Source of the DNA: ECT2AJA-044 sp965262845
Lineage (GTDB): Bacteria; Bacteroidota; Bacteroidia; Flavobacteriales; ECT2AJA-044
DNA: 64,000 nucleotides
Direction of reading: 5' to 3'
Assembly (NCBI GenBank): GCA_965262845.1
Contig: CBDHFX010000001.1
Location: forward strand, 62,001-126,000
The notes below the pieces were generated by a model that saw only the letters and a program-made list of their open reading frames with translations, made no database searches and had not been told where the DNA came from. Position numbers and translations under genes: made by a program. Shown here piece by piece: positions 32,546-40,345 of the stretch. The first letter of the stretch is position 1; every line of letters starts with the position of its first letter.

Positions 32546-34717
32546 TCATTTTTGGATCACCAGCTGACGGCTGTTGCTCTGGCTTCCGTTGCTGAACAAC
32601 ACGTTGTAGATACCACTGGCCCACTCGGCCACCTCCAGGCGGAACTGGCCACTTATTGCATTTGGCTCACTGATCGTCAGCACCACCTGACCCAGGTGGT
32701 TCATCACCGTTACCTCCAGATCCACTTCACCGGTGAAGTTGTAGTCAATGAACACTCCATCTGTTGTCGGGTTCGGATACAGGTCAATGTACTGAGCAAA
32801 ACCAGGCTCTTCCATGCCGATCATGAAATCCCAGGTAGCAGAACAGCCACTGGCATCTGTAACCGTAACCGTATAGGTACCGGGTGGTAATCCTGTTGCT
32901 GTTAACGTGGTCTGAGGAGGGTTTGTGCTCCACACATAGGTGTAGGGAGGGCTTCCACCCGTTACGTTGGCAACTGCCGCGTCAGGGGGAACGATGTCCA
33001 CCATGACAACTAGTTCAGCCGGCTCGGTAATAACGACCTGATTGTCAATAGTACATCCATGGGCATCGGTTACGGTTATCTGGTAGAGCCCGGCTGTCAG
33101 GCTGCTCAGGGTTGAAGTGAGGTCTCCTGTGTTCCACAGGTAGCTGTATGGAGGAGTTCCGCCCGATACATTCAAGATGGCCCATCCATTTGATCCACCG
33201 AAGCAATCCACATTGTCTTGTATAATGATCGCTGAAATGGCCGTGTTCTGTGTAACCGTAGTGTTGATACTTACTGCGCAACCGCCGGCATCGGTCACCG
33301 TTACCTGGTATTGTCCGGCTGTCAGGTTGCTCAGGGTTGGGGTGATGTCCCCCGTGTTCCACAGGTAGCTATACGGAGGTGTTCCGCCACTCGCCGTTAC
33401 TGCCGCTGTACCATTATTAGTGCCGAAACAACTGGCACTAATTGCCGCAATACCGACATTCATGAAACAAGGTGGACCTACAGAAATATCATCCAGGGCC
33501 AGATCAACGAGAACACCTCCGGAAATAGCACGGAAACGGATCTGAAGTGCCGTGGAACCGGTAAAGGGGTTCAGGCTGAGTACTTCCTCAACCCAAGGGT
33601 CGGTCTCAGCTATTTGCGGACCGGGGCCATGTGTTGCGAAAATCGTTTGAAATCCACTACCCGTATCAACCTCAACGAAGAACGAGTCAATATGGGCACC
33701 ATAAAAGTGCTTCCAAAAACGCAGCTCCGGGTTAGTTATCCCACTGATGTCGATCCACGGTGTCCCAATTTCCGCCTGTTGACCTGCCGAGTTTTTATTA
33801 GTCTCTGTATAGATGTACTTGCCTGCAAACGGCACACCGGTGGTGTGGTCGGCAGAGGGACCCGTGTTGGAAGTAAACGTGTAGCCATTTTCCAACCACC
33901 AACTGTAATACCAATGGTATTGTGCACTCACTGGAATGGTTGTCCAACAGGAGTTGAAAGTGTTGTTCAGGGAGAACGTCGGGCCTTCGAAATCTTCTGT
34001 CCATGGAGCCGTTACAGCCAAACAAAGCGTGAGAAAGCTTGAAAAGTTCCAGAGCGAGGTGCCGTTTGCACACATGGCGCGAACGTATACAAAGTACTGA
34101 GTGTTCGGAGTCAGGGCGGTGGCAGTAAAGGAAGTAGCCGTCGTCGCTGTACCGGAACCCGTTGGCGTGCCGTAAGTCGTAGTGATCACGTACTCATAGC
34201 CGTTGGCCGGATTCGATGTGGAAGCTGTCCAGCTGACGTTTGCTGAGGTGGACGTAATACCCGCAGCAGTAATACCCAGTGGTGGGATACATCCACCCAG
34301 GAAATTGGTTAATACCGCCGTTGTGGTATAACAATTCCAAGAACCATTACATGCCGCGTTATCAGTCCAGTGTACACGGTACTGACCTGTTCCTGGGATT
34401 GATGCCTGAAGTGGCGAGGGACCATGAGCGATCAAGTTGCTCAAGGCATCGGTCAGGGTTACGTAACGCGAAATTCCACTAGAATTCTCCGTTACCGTAA
34501 AGGTATAGATCCCTGAGGAATTCACCAGAACCACGGAATACTGCGTTGTAGAGTTACAAGTGCTAATAGTAACAGGCGTGGTTGTCGTTTGATCAAGGGT
34601 GGTGATCATATACGGATACTGTATGGTGTTGAAACATTGCGCCTCCACTGTATTGGGTGTGGGTTCAAAAAACGCCAATACTGCCCACCATGAGGGCCAT
34701 AATAGTCGTCTTTTCAT
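32546..34717 (-). CDS. Large secreted protein: Fn3, SprB repeats, T9SS sorting domain
   Basis: A 723-aa extracellular protein. In order: signal peptide, a PPC-like region (about 30-140), a fibronectin III domain (about 145-235: GITAAGITSTSANVSWTAS, PNTQYFVYVRAMC), and a MAM/concanavalin-like domain (about 240-430: WTEDFEGPTF, NPELRFWKHFYGAHI, VDLALDDISVG). Then come three SprB repeats (GGTPPYSYLWNTGD, twice; then GGSPPYTYVWST). It ends in a T9SS sorting domain (IDLYPNPTTDGVFIDYNF, MNHLGQVVLT, GIYNVLFSNG). SprB-type repeats occur in gliding adhesins. This protein is far smaller than SprB, so it is a surface adhesin or matrix protein rather than the motility adhesin itself. Confidence 0.88.
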   Translation of the reverse strand: MKRRLLWPSWWAVLAFFEPTPNTVEAQCFNTIQYPYMITTLDQTTTTPVTISTCNSTTQYSVVLVNSSGIYTFTVTENSSGISRYVTLTDALSNLIAHGPSPLQASIPGTGQYRVHWTDNAACNGSWNCYTTTAVLTNFLGGCIPPLGITAAGITSTSANVSWTASTSNPANGYEYVITTTYGTPTGSGTATTATSFTATALTPNTQYFVYVRAMCANGTSLWNFSSFLTLCLAVTAPWTEDFEGPTFSLNNTFNSCWTTIPVSAQYHWYYSWWLENGYTFTSNTGPSADHTTGVPFAGKYIYTETNKNSAGQQAEIGTPWIDISGITNPELRFWKHFYGAHIDSFFVEVDTGSGFQTIFATHGPGPQIAETDPWVEEVLSLNPFTGSTALQIRFRAISGGVLVDLALDDISVGPPCFMNVGIAAISASCFGTNNGTAAVTASGGTPPYSYLWNTGDITPTLSNLTAGQYQVTVTDAGGCAVSINTTVTQNTAISAIIIQDNVDCFGGSNGWAILNVSGGTPPYSYLWNTGDLTSTLSSLTAGLYQITVTDAHGCTIDNQVVITEPAELVVMVDIVPPDAAVANVTGGSPPYTYVWSTNPPQTTLTATGLPPGTYTVTVTDASGCSATWDFMIGMEEPGFAQYIDLYPNPTTDGVFIDYNFTGEVDLEVTVMNHLGQVVLTISEPNAISGQFRLEVAEWASGIYNVLFSNGSQSNSRQLVIQK
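33061..33163. repeat. SprB-coding DNA repeat, copy A
   Basis: This segment of the T9SS gene is a close DNA copy of 33289-33391 (offset 228 bases), including the shared stretch TGTTCCACAGGTAGCT. It encodes the second SprB repeat. Such repeats allow unequal recombination and copy-number change. Confidence 0.6.
33289..33391. repeat. SprB-coding DNA repeat, copy B
   Basis: Partner of the copy at 33061-33163; it encodes the first SprB repeat of the secreted protein. The two differ at scattered, mostly silent positions. Confidence 0.6.
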
Positions 34718-34769
34718 GGGATCAATTTTTAAGATGTACGGTTAGCCTTCCTGTCCGTGAAGGCTTCCC

Positions 34770-35099
34770 TTATTTCTCCATCGCGTCAACAACGGATCCC
34801 GATTCGCTGTGGCTATTTACAGCATTGGAAGTGGTCCCGTCTTCCTTTGCCTGAAGAATAAAATCCGTCATCTCTCCCAACAGCTCACGAAAGCCCTCAA
34901 GATCTTCCTTGTACAGATAGATCTTGTGCCTTTTGTAGTGGAATGATCCGTCTTCATTGGTGAATTTCTTGCTCTCGGTGACCGTGAGGTAGTAATCGTT
35001 CGCGCGGGTTGACCGAACGTCAAAGAAATAGGTTCTTCTTCCGGCACGTAAGACTCTGGAGCAAATATCCTCCTGATCTCTTCTGTCTTTTTCTTCCAT
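34770..35099 (-). CDS. DUF3276 / PUR-alpha-like nucleic-acid-binding protein
   Basis: A 109-aa cytoplasmic protein with one PUR-like repeat: ICSRVLRAGRRTYFFDVRST, NDYYLTVTESKKF and a second beta-beta-beta-alpha half YKRHKIYLYKEDLEGF. DUF3276 proteins of Bacteroidota and Borrelia resemble eukaryotic Pur-alpha and bind single-stranded DNA or RNA; a Borrelia member regulates a surface-protein gene. The acidic C-terminal tail is likely disordered. ATG 35099 is chosen, with a perfect -7 box (TAGGTTTG) upstream; longer frames overlap the ABC transporter gene. Its position next to an ABC exporter and the leucine dehydrogenase/nusB block is, from memory, a conserved Flavobacteriales gene order. Confidence 0.85.
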   Translation of the reverse strand: MEEKDRRDQEDICSRVLRAGRRTYFFDVRSTRANDYYLTVTESKKFTNEDGSFHYKRHKIYLYKEDLEGFRELLGEMTDFILQAKEDGTTSNAVNSHSESGSVVDAMEK

Positions 35100-35125
35100 C
35101 AGCTTTGGGTTTGTAAGATCATGTA

Positions 35126-35133
35126 CAAACCTA
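35126..35133 (-). promoter_or_regulatory. -7 box (TAGGTTTG) of the DUF3276 gene
   Basis: Minus-strand TAGGTTTG fits the consensus and ends 26 bases before the ATG at 35099. It lies just after the ABC transporter stop (35155), so the small gene has its own promoter. Confidence 0.5.
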
Positions 35134-35154
35134 AAAAAATACTGCAAATCATTG

Positions 35155-36942
35155 CTACTGTCCTGCGCCTGCCGTTTCCTGCTCCTCAAGGAGCTGCTGC
35201 TCGTACAGATCTGCGTAGTATCCGTTTAGATCCAGTAACGATTGATGATCGCCCCGCTCAATGACAGAGCCGTTGCTCAGGACCATGATCTGATCAGCGT
35301 GTTTAACAGAACTTATACGGTGCGAAATGATCACCGTGGTCCGATCCTTCATAATGCGTTTGAGGTTATGCAGGATGCTCTCTTCCGTTTGGGTATCCAC
35401 AGCAGACAGGCAATCGTCAAAAATAAGGATGGTCGGGTCCACCACAACAGCCCGGGCAATCGACACACGCTGTTTTTGCCCCCCCGAAAGTGTTACCCCG
35501 CGTTCCCCGACTTTGGTATCAAACTCCTTTGGGAACTCCCTGATGTTATCGTAAACGTCGGCGTCCTTTGCAGCTCTGATCACCCGGGCATGATCATATT
35601 CATCCAATCCAAAGGCGATATTCCGCGCAATGGTATCGGAAAACAAGTACCCCTCCTGCGGCACATATCCTATAGCGCTCCGCAGAGTGGTCAAATTTAA
35701 ACTGTCAATGGAACGGCCATCCACATAAATGCTACCTTCGGTAGGATCGTAAAGCCGCCCGATCAGGTGGGCAATGGTGGATTTGCCGGATCCCGTTTTT
35801 CCAACAATAGCCAGGCTGTGACCCGGTCTAAGATCGAAATGGATGTTTTTTAGGGCCTGAATACCACTGTCCGGATAGGTGAAGCACACGTTCCTGAATT
35901 CGATAGCTCCATTGATCGGAGTGGGTTCTGTGGCCGGACCCTGAATTTCGGGTTCGATGTGCAGAAATTCATTGATCCGTTTTTGGGAGGCGGCAGCCCG
36001 TTGCACGATGCTGGTGACCCACCCCAGTGAGGCCACAGGCCAGGTGAGCATGTTTACGTAGATCACGAACTCAGCGATGTTACCGGTAGTGATGATCCCG
36101 GAAATCGTCAGACGTCCCCCGATGTAAATGGTCAGCAAGGTGGATAAGCCGATCAAGAGGACCATCAGGGGAAAGAACAAGGCATTTACTTTGACCAGAT
36201 CCAGGGATTGATCCCGGTATGTGCGGATCTCCACATCGAAATCCTGTGCCGAACGCTGTTCCCGGGCATAGGATTTGATCACCCGGATACCGGAAAAACT
36301 TTCCTGCACGAAGGTAGACAGGGCCGATAGCTGGCGCTGAACCTGCTCAGACCTGACATTGATCTCCTTCGAAACATAGTATATTGCTATACTCAGGATC
36401 GGCATGGGTAGCAGAGCGTAAATGGTCAGTTCCACGTTGACCAGAAGCATGGATCCGATCACCAGGACCAACTGAGAGATGACATTGATGGAATACATGA
36501 TGGCCGGACCAATATACATACGCACCTGGCTCACATCCTCGCTGATCCGGTTCATCAGGTCGCCAGTGCTGTTTCGCTTGTAAAAAGCGATGGAAAGCGC
36601 CTGGTACTGTTTGTAGATCTCGTTCTTGAGGTCAAATTCAATGAAGCGCGACATCACGATAATGGTCTGCCGCATAAAGAACATGAAAATTCCTTGCGTC
36701 AGGGCCGTGCCGATGACGATCAACCCGTACGTGAGAAGCATTCGTTGCAGATCAGACACATCCGCCCGCAGGGCGTTGGCCTGAAAAGCCTTAATAGCTT
36801 CGCTGACGGCATCAAAGCCTTCCCGGACCATGCGGGCCGGAATGAGGGCGAACACATTGGATATCACGACAAATACGATGCCGATCAGAAAACGCCACCT
36901 GTATTTCCAGAAGTATTTATTGAGGTGAGCAAGCGCTTTCAT
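35155..36942 (-). CDS. ABC exporter, fused permease and ATPase (MsbA/MdlB-like)
   Basis: A 595-aa half-transporter that would work as a homodimer. Residues about 1-330 form the six-helix exporter domain. The ATPase follows: Walker A IVGKTGSGKSTIAHLIGRL (about 378-396), Q-loop YVPQEGYLFSDT, signature TLSGGQKQRVSIARA, Walker B ILIFDDCLSAVD and H-loop TVIISHRISSV. The Walker B is followed by Asp rather than the usual catalytic Glu (FDDCLS), a substitution seen in some family members that lowers hydrolysis. Substrates could be lipids, peptides or drugs. It is divergent from the leucine dehydrogenase remnant. Confidence 0.9.
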   Translation of the reverse strand: MKALAHLNKYFWKYRWRFLIGIVFVVISNVFALIPARMVREGFDAVSEAIKAFQANALRADVSDLQRMLLTYGLIVIGTALTQGIFMFFMRQTIIVMSRFIEFDLKNEIYKQYQALSIAFYKRNSTGDLMNRISEDVSQVRMYIGPAIMYSINVISQLVLVIGSMLLVNVELTIYALLPMPILSIAIYYVSKEINVRSEQVQRQLSALSTFVQESFSGIRVIKSYAREQRSAQDFDVEIRTYRDQSLDLVKVNALFFPLMVLLIGLSTLLTIYIGGRLTISGIITTGNIAEFVIYVNMLTWPVASLGWVTSIVQRAAASQKRINEFLHIEPEIQGPATEPTPINGAIEFRNVCFTYPDSGIQALKNIHFDLRPGHSLAIVGKTGSGKSTIAHLIGRLYDPTEGSIYVDGRSIDSLNLTTLRSAIGYVPQEGYLFSDTIARNIAFGLDEYDHARVIRAAKDADVYDNIREFPKEFDTKVGERGVTLSGGQKQRVSIARAVVVDPTILIFDDCLSAVDTQTEESILHNLKRIMKDRTTVIISHRISSVKHADQIMVLSNGSVIERGDHQSLLDLNGYYADLYEQQLLEEQETAGAGQ

Positions 36943-37065
36943 GCCGTTTGGTATCGATTGAAAATAGGATTAATTTTACGGTGCTTTTGCAGGCAAACTA
37001 AACACCTCCCCTGCTTAGTGATAATGAAAAGGGACGGTTTTCCTGCAAAAATAAGATTAAAAGTC

Positions 37066-37395
37066 ATGAGGAATTTAATGCAGGAACTGCCTGCGGATCG
37101 CGATGGTAAATGGGGTTTCGGCCGAATGGATCAGATGAGGCACGAGCAGGTGGTGTTTGGCCGTGATGAAGAAACCGGATCGAAAACGATCATCGGTATG
37201 CACCATACGAACTTAGGTCCGGCCTTAGGCGGAACGGGTATGTGGGACTATCATAACGAAGAGGAGGCCTTGCGGCGGACTAAACATATTTACGATGCCA
37301 CGTTGGATATCCTTCAGTTGTCCGAGACCAGAGGGATCCTAACCACACACGCTGCCCTGCAACTGGCGCAGAAGCGCATTGACGAAAATCGCTAA
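37066..37395 (+). pseudogene. Leucine dehydrogenase remnant with in-frame internal deletion
   Basis: This 109-codon frame joins the N-terminal end of a Bacillus-type leucine dehydrogenase (HEQVVFGRDEETGSKTIIGM, LGPALGGTGMW) directly to its C-terminal end (RRTKHIYDATLDIL, LTTHAALQLAQKRIDEN). The join is at EEEAL/RRT. Full-length enzymes have about 360 residues, so some 250 codons, including the catalytic Lys and the whole NAD domain, are gone without loss of frame. The conserved Arg of GGTRMW is Gly here. EEAL-like sequence occurs at both ends in relatives, so recombination between short direct repeats is likely. The position before nusB matches conserved gene order. A local assembly collapse is the main alternative. 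Confidence 0.8.
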
Positions 37396-37404
37396 AACGG
37401 CCAC

Positions 37405-38346
37405 ATGCTCAATCGGCGATTTATCCGCATTCGGGTTCTTCAGGCCCTATACGCTTTTAGTAACAAGGAAGAAGAGGACCTGTCCCGTGCGGAGAACGAG
37501 CTGATCCGATCCATGGATCGGATCTATGACCTCTACGTGTTGATGCTGGAGTTACTTTTTTCGTTCCACCGGTTGGCCGAGGACCGTATTAAGGAGGGCA
37601 AACGAAGAAACCTTCCGACCCATGAGGATCTGCATCCGAATTTGAAATTCGTCGAAAACCCGGTCCTGCTCAATCTGATAGCCAGCGATCCGCTCTGTCA
37701 GTACAGCCAGTCGCACGCGGTTAGCTGGTCCGATCAGGAAGAGTTCGTTCGAAATCTCTTCCATACGGTGCGTGCCTCAGAATTGTACGAACAGTACATG
37801 AATCGGAAGGACGAAACGTACAGGGGGCATCGGGATTTCCTGGTGGATATGTATGTGGAGTTCATCGCAGGCAACGAAACCCTGCACGATATCCTTGAGG
37901 AAAAGAGTATTTACTGGGTGGAGGATCTGTCCCTGGTGAATACGGCTGTGGTTCGTACCCTTCAGGCACGGAAGGAAAAAACCGGTGCTGAGGTCATTGA
38001 GCCCCTGTACCGGAATGTGGAGGACAAAAACTTCGCCATTGACCTCATACGTAAGGTGGTGACGCAGGGAAATCGCTTCGAAAAGATGATCTCGGCCAAA
38101 GTGAAGAACTGGGAGATGGATCGGATAGCCCGGATAGACGTCATCCTCATGAAGATGACCCTGGCCGAAATTCTTTATTTCGAAACCATCCCGGTAAAGG
38201 TGAGTATGAATGAGTACATTGAGCTGTCGAAGGATTTCAGTACGGCCAGGAGCAAGGTGTTCATTAACGGAATTCTCGATAAATTAGTGTCAGAGTTGAA
38301 AGAAAGCGGCAAAATACGGAAATTTGGCCGCGGTTTAATCGAATAA
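37405..38346 (+). CDS. nusB: Transcription antitermination factor NusB (long form)
   Basis: NusB joins NusE/S10 on boxA RNA to prevent early termination, notably in rRNA operons. The 313-aa protein is the extended Bacteroidota form: N-terminal NRRFIRIRVLQALYAFSN, an insertion-rich middle, and the conserved helical C-terminus from about residue 220 (NWEMDRIARIDVILMKMTLAEILYF, PVKVSMNEYIELSKDFSTAR, VFINGILDKLV). That last block is the family signature. It starts nine bases after the leucine dehydrogenase remnant and is followed closely by DUF1573, yajC and the YbbR-like gene on the same strand, so it heads or lies within a longer operon. No defect is seen. Confidence 0.92.
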   Translation: MLNRRFIRIRVLQALYAFSNKEEEDLSRAENELIRSMDRIYDLYVLMLELLFSFHRLAEDRIKEGKRRNLPTHEDLHPNLKFVENPVLLNLIASDPLCQYSQSHAVSWSDQEEFVRNLFHTVRASELYEQYMNRKDETYRGHRDFLVDMYVEFIAGNETLHDILEEKSIYWVEDLSLVNTAVVRTLQARKEKTGAEVIEPLYRNVEDKNFAIDLIRKVVTQGNRFEKMISAKVKNWEMDRIARIDVILMKMTLAEILYFETIPVKVSMNEYIELSKDFSTARSKVFINGILDKLVSELKESGKIRKFGRGLIE

Positions 38347-38360
38347 AATCAAACTGAGTT

Positions 38361-38891
38361 ATGAAATTTAAAACATGGACACTGATGGCAGCAGCCGGAT
38401 CCTTCCTCATCTCCTGCGGAGAGAAGGCTTCTGACCGGGTAAAGGAGGGGAATACCGAGCCGGTAGTGACCGAAATTCCGGCTGCCTCTGCTCCGGAAGT
38501 GCAACCGGTTCAGACCACTGCGGAAGCCAGCAACGTGAATCCGGAAGTGGTAGACACGGATGGATCTCCGGTATTCAGCTTTAGCAAGGAAAGCCACGAC
38601 TTTGGTCAGATCGAACAAGGTGCCAAGGTTCAAACCACCTTCCGGTTCACGAATACGGGCGATGCCCCCCTGATCATCACCTCTGCGAGCGGAAGCTGTG
38701 GGTGTACCGTGCCGAAATGGCCGAGCGAACCCATTCCACCGGGAGGAAGCGGTGATATCGAGGTCAGTTTCGATAGCAAGGGCCGGCAGGGAGTACAACA
38801 AAAAAACGTGACCATCGTTGCTAACACTACGCCGAATACCAAGATCCTGACGATCACCTCGGAGGTTATGGTACCGGAAAAAACCGAATAA
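38361..38891 (+). CDS. DUF1573 lipoprotein
   Basis: A 176-aa lipoprotein: LMAAAGSFLISCGEKAS has a lipobox Cys at about residue 20. After a Pro/Glu/Val-rich linker (about 25-65) comes the DUF1573 domain, an immunoglobulin-like ASPM-type fold: FSKESHDFGQIEQGAKVQTT, FRFTNTGDAPLIITSASGSC, GCTVPKWP and PGGSGDIEVSFDS. Such proteins are very common in Bacteroidota and of unknown function; the CGC pair is conserved in the family. It sits between nusB and yajC, an arrangement I recall as conserved. It would be anchored in the periplasm or outer membrane. Confidence 0.88.
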   Translation: MKFKTWTLMAAAGSFLISCGEKASDRVKEGNTEPVVTEIPAASAPEVQPVQTTAEASNVNPEVVDTDGSPVFSFSKESHDFGQIEQGAKVQTTFRFTNTGDAPLIITSASGSCGCTVPKWPSEPIPPGGSGDIEVSFDSKGRQGVQQKNVTIVANTTPNTKILTITSEVMVPEKTE

Positions 38892-38898
38892 CAAGCCT

Positions 38899-39270
38899 AT
38901 GATCCTATTACAAGCAACGGGCGGATCCCTGGGTGGGTTCCTCCCATTTTTGCTCATCATTGTGGTCTTCTATTTCTTTATGATCCGACCGCAGATGAAG
39001 CGTCAGAAAGAGGAAAAGAACTTTCGTTCAGACATCCACAAAGGACAGCGCGTAGTCACCAACGGTGGTATTCACGGCAAGATCGTTGAGATCACCGAGC
39101 GGCACGCGACCCTTGAGGTCCAGAATGGTATCAGGATCAAGGTTGAACGCGCCAACATCAGCAAGGAACTGAGCGTCCAGTACATCAAAACGGACGACCA
39201 GAAGGCATCGGGTAAGGATGCCGACAAAAGATCTTCCGGGAAGATAGAAGGAAAGGGTACTTCGAAATAA
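38899..39270 (+). CDS. yajC: Preprotein translocase subunit YajC
   Basis: YajC is a small inner-membrane partner of SecDF that assists Sec export. The 123-aa protein has one transmembrane helix (GGFLPFLLIIVVFYFFMI, about residues 12-30) followed by the family signature RPQMKRQKEEKNF and the SH3-like fold HKGQRVVTNGGIHGKIVEI. The C-terminal 25 residues are a Lys/Ser-rich tail. It starts seven bases after DUF1573. A terminator-like hairpin at 39294-39326 follows its stop. secDF is not in the window. Confidence 0.93.
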   Translation: MILLQATGGSLGGFLPFLLIIVVFYFFMIRPQMKRQKEEKNFRSDIHKGQRVVTNGGIHGKIVEITERHATLEVQNGIRIKVERANISKELSVQYIKTDDQKASGKDADKRSSGKIEGKGTSK

Positions 39271-39293
39271 CCGGTGCCCAGCAAAAGTTTAGC

Positions 39294-39331
39294 AAAAAAC
39301 GAGTTCCGTTGTCGGCTCCGTTTTTTATTTT
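39294..39331 (+). terminator. Hairpin and T-run after yajC
   Basis: AAAAAACGAG (39294-39303) pairs with CTCCGTTTTTT (39316-39326, one bulged C), followed by ATTTTG. It lies 24 bases after the yajC stop and would separate nusB-DUF1573-yajC from the YbbR-like gene. Confidence 0.5.
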
Positions 39332-39343
39332 GGGTCATGACCC
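39332..39343. promoter_or_regulatory. 12-bp palindrome GGGTCATGACCC upstream of the YbbR-like gene
   Basis: A perfect palindrome directly after TATTTTG and 15 bases before the ATG at 39359. A near-identical element (GGGTCATAACCC) lies eight bases before the ybeY start, also following a T-rich tract. It could be an operator overlapping the transcription start. Confidence 0.4.
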
Positions 39344-39358
39344 TTTATTTTTTATCCT

Positions 39359-40345
39359 ATGCCGCCCCCTTCACTTCGGAATCCCATTATCCGCCTGTTC
39401 CAGGACGAGCATAAACGCATGATCTTTATTTTCTGCCTGGTCCTGTCGTCCGTATTTTGGATGCTGAGCAAGCTCTCGCGCACCTACACTGTCACGATCG
39501 ATCTGCCCATCCGCTACGAAAACCTGCCCGACGACCGCATTTGGCTCCTGGACGAATCGCCCCGTATTGTCCTTGAGGTTGAAGCCTATGGGTTTGCTCT
39601 GGTCGGTTACCGCTACCGCAACCGGAACAGCCTGGTGCTTGATCTTGATCAGATTGGGCTCCGTCAGCGTCACAACGAAAAACAACGCGCCTACTTACAG
39701 TTGTCGGACCGCCGCATGAATTTGTTGAACCGCCTTTCAGGTTCGGTCACCGTTAAATCCATTTTTCCCGACACCCTCTATTTTCCCTTTGCCCTGCGGG
39801 CAGATAAGCCCCTTCCCGTTTCGGTCCGGCAATCGATCTCCTTTAAGCCGGGATTTGGAGCCACGGGCGAAATGATCATAGAACCCGGCCGCGTGAAGGT
39901 ATCGGGCCGTGAGGCCCTTATAGATACCCTCCAGATGGCCTACACGGAGCTTTGGGTGGCGGAGCATGTCGATGATACATTGCAGGCCAGGTTGCAAATG
40001 GCGCGGCCCGACAGTACCCTGCGGTTCGATCCGGCCGAGGTGCATGTACTGCTGCCCGTGGAGGAGTTTACGGAAGTTGAATACACGGTCCCCCTGCAGG
40101 CCGTTGGATTACCGGATTCGCTCAGGCTCCGGCTGTTTCCGGCCGAGGTAAAGGCCATCTGCCGGGTGCCGCTCTCGCGGTACGAAGAAATTTCGGCCGA
40201 TGATTTCACGGCAACCGTGGAATATGAGCAGGTGCACAGGACCACCGGGGATCGCGTACGGCCCAGCTGGACCCTGGTGCCAGAGGCGGCAAACCTGGTG
40301 CGAACGGAGCCTGAACGGGTCGAATTTTTGATCGTGCAGAGATGA
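39359..40345 (+). CDS. YbbR-like / CdaR-type protein
   Basis: A 328-aa protein with one N-terminal transmembrane segment (MIFIFCLVLSSVFWMLSKLS, about residues 22-41) and an extracytoplasmic part built of YbbR-like repeats: TYTVTIDLPIRYENLP, then PLPVSVRQSISFKPGFG, IIEPGRVKVSGREALID and VEYTVPLQAVGLPDSLRLRL. In Firmicutes the YbbR protein CdaR regulates the membrane diadenylate cyclase, but in Bacteroidota this gene lies next to coaE rather than a cyclase gene, as here. Function is therefore open. Its TGA overlaps the coaE ATG (ATGA), indicating coupling. Confidence 0.85.
   Translation: MPPPSLRNPIIRLFQDEHKRMIFIFCLVLSSVFWMLSKLSRTYTVTIDLPIRYENLPDDRIWLLDESPRIVLEVEAYGFALVGYRYRNRNSLVLDLDQIGLRQRHNEKQRAYLQLSDRRMNLLNRLSGSVTVKSIFPDTLYFPFALRADKPLPVSVRQSISFKPGFGATGEMIIEPGRVKVSGREALIDTLQMAYTELWVAEHVDDTLQARLQMARPDSTLRFDPAEVHVLLPVEEFTEVEYTVPLQAVGLPDSLRLRLFPAEVKAICRVPLSRYEEISADDFTATVEYEQVHRTTGDRVRPSWTLVPEAANLVRTEPERVEFLIVQR

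Noticed and set aside
33311..34042. 243-aa plus-strand ORF
   Set aside because: It is antisense to the SprB/Fn3 secreted protein, which has clear domains and a sorting signal.
36694..37065. N-terminal extension of the leucine dehydrogenase remnant frame
   Set aside because: It is antisense to the ABC exporter N-terminus and carries no dehydrogenase sequence; homology begins after 37066.
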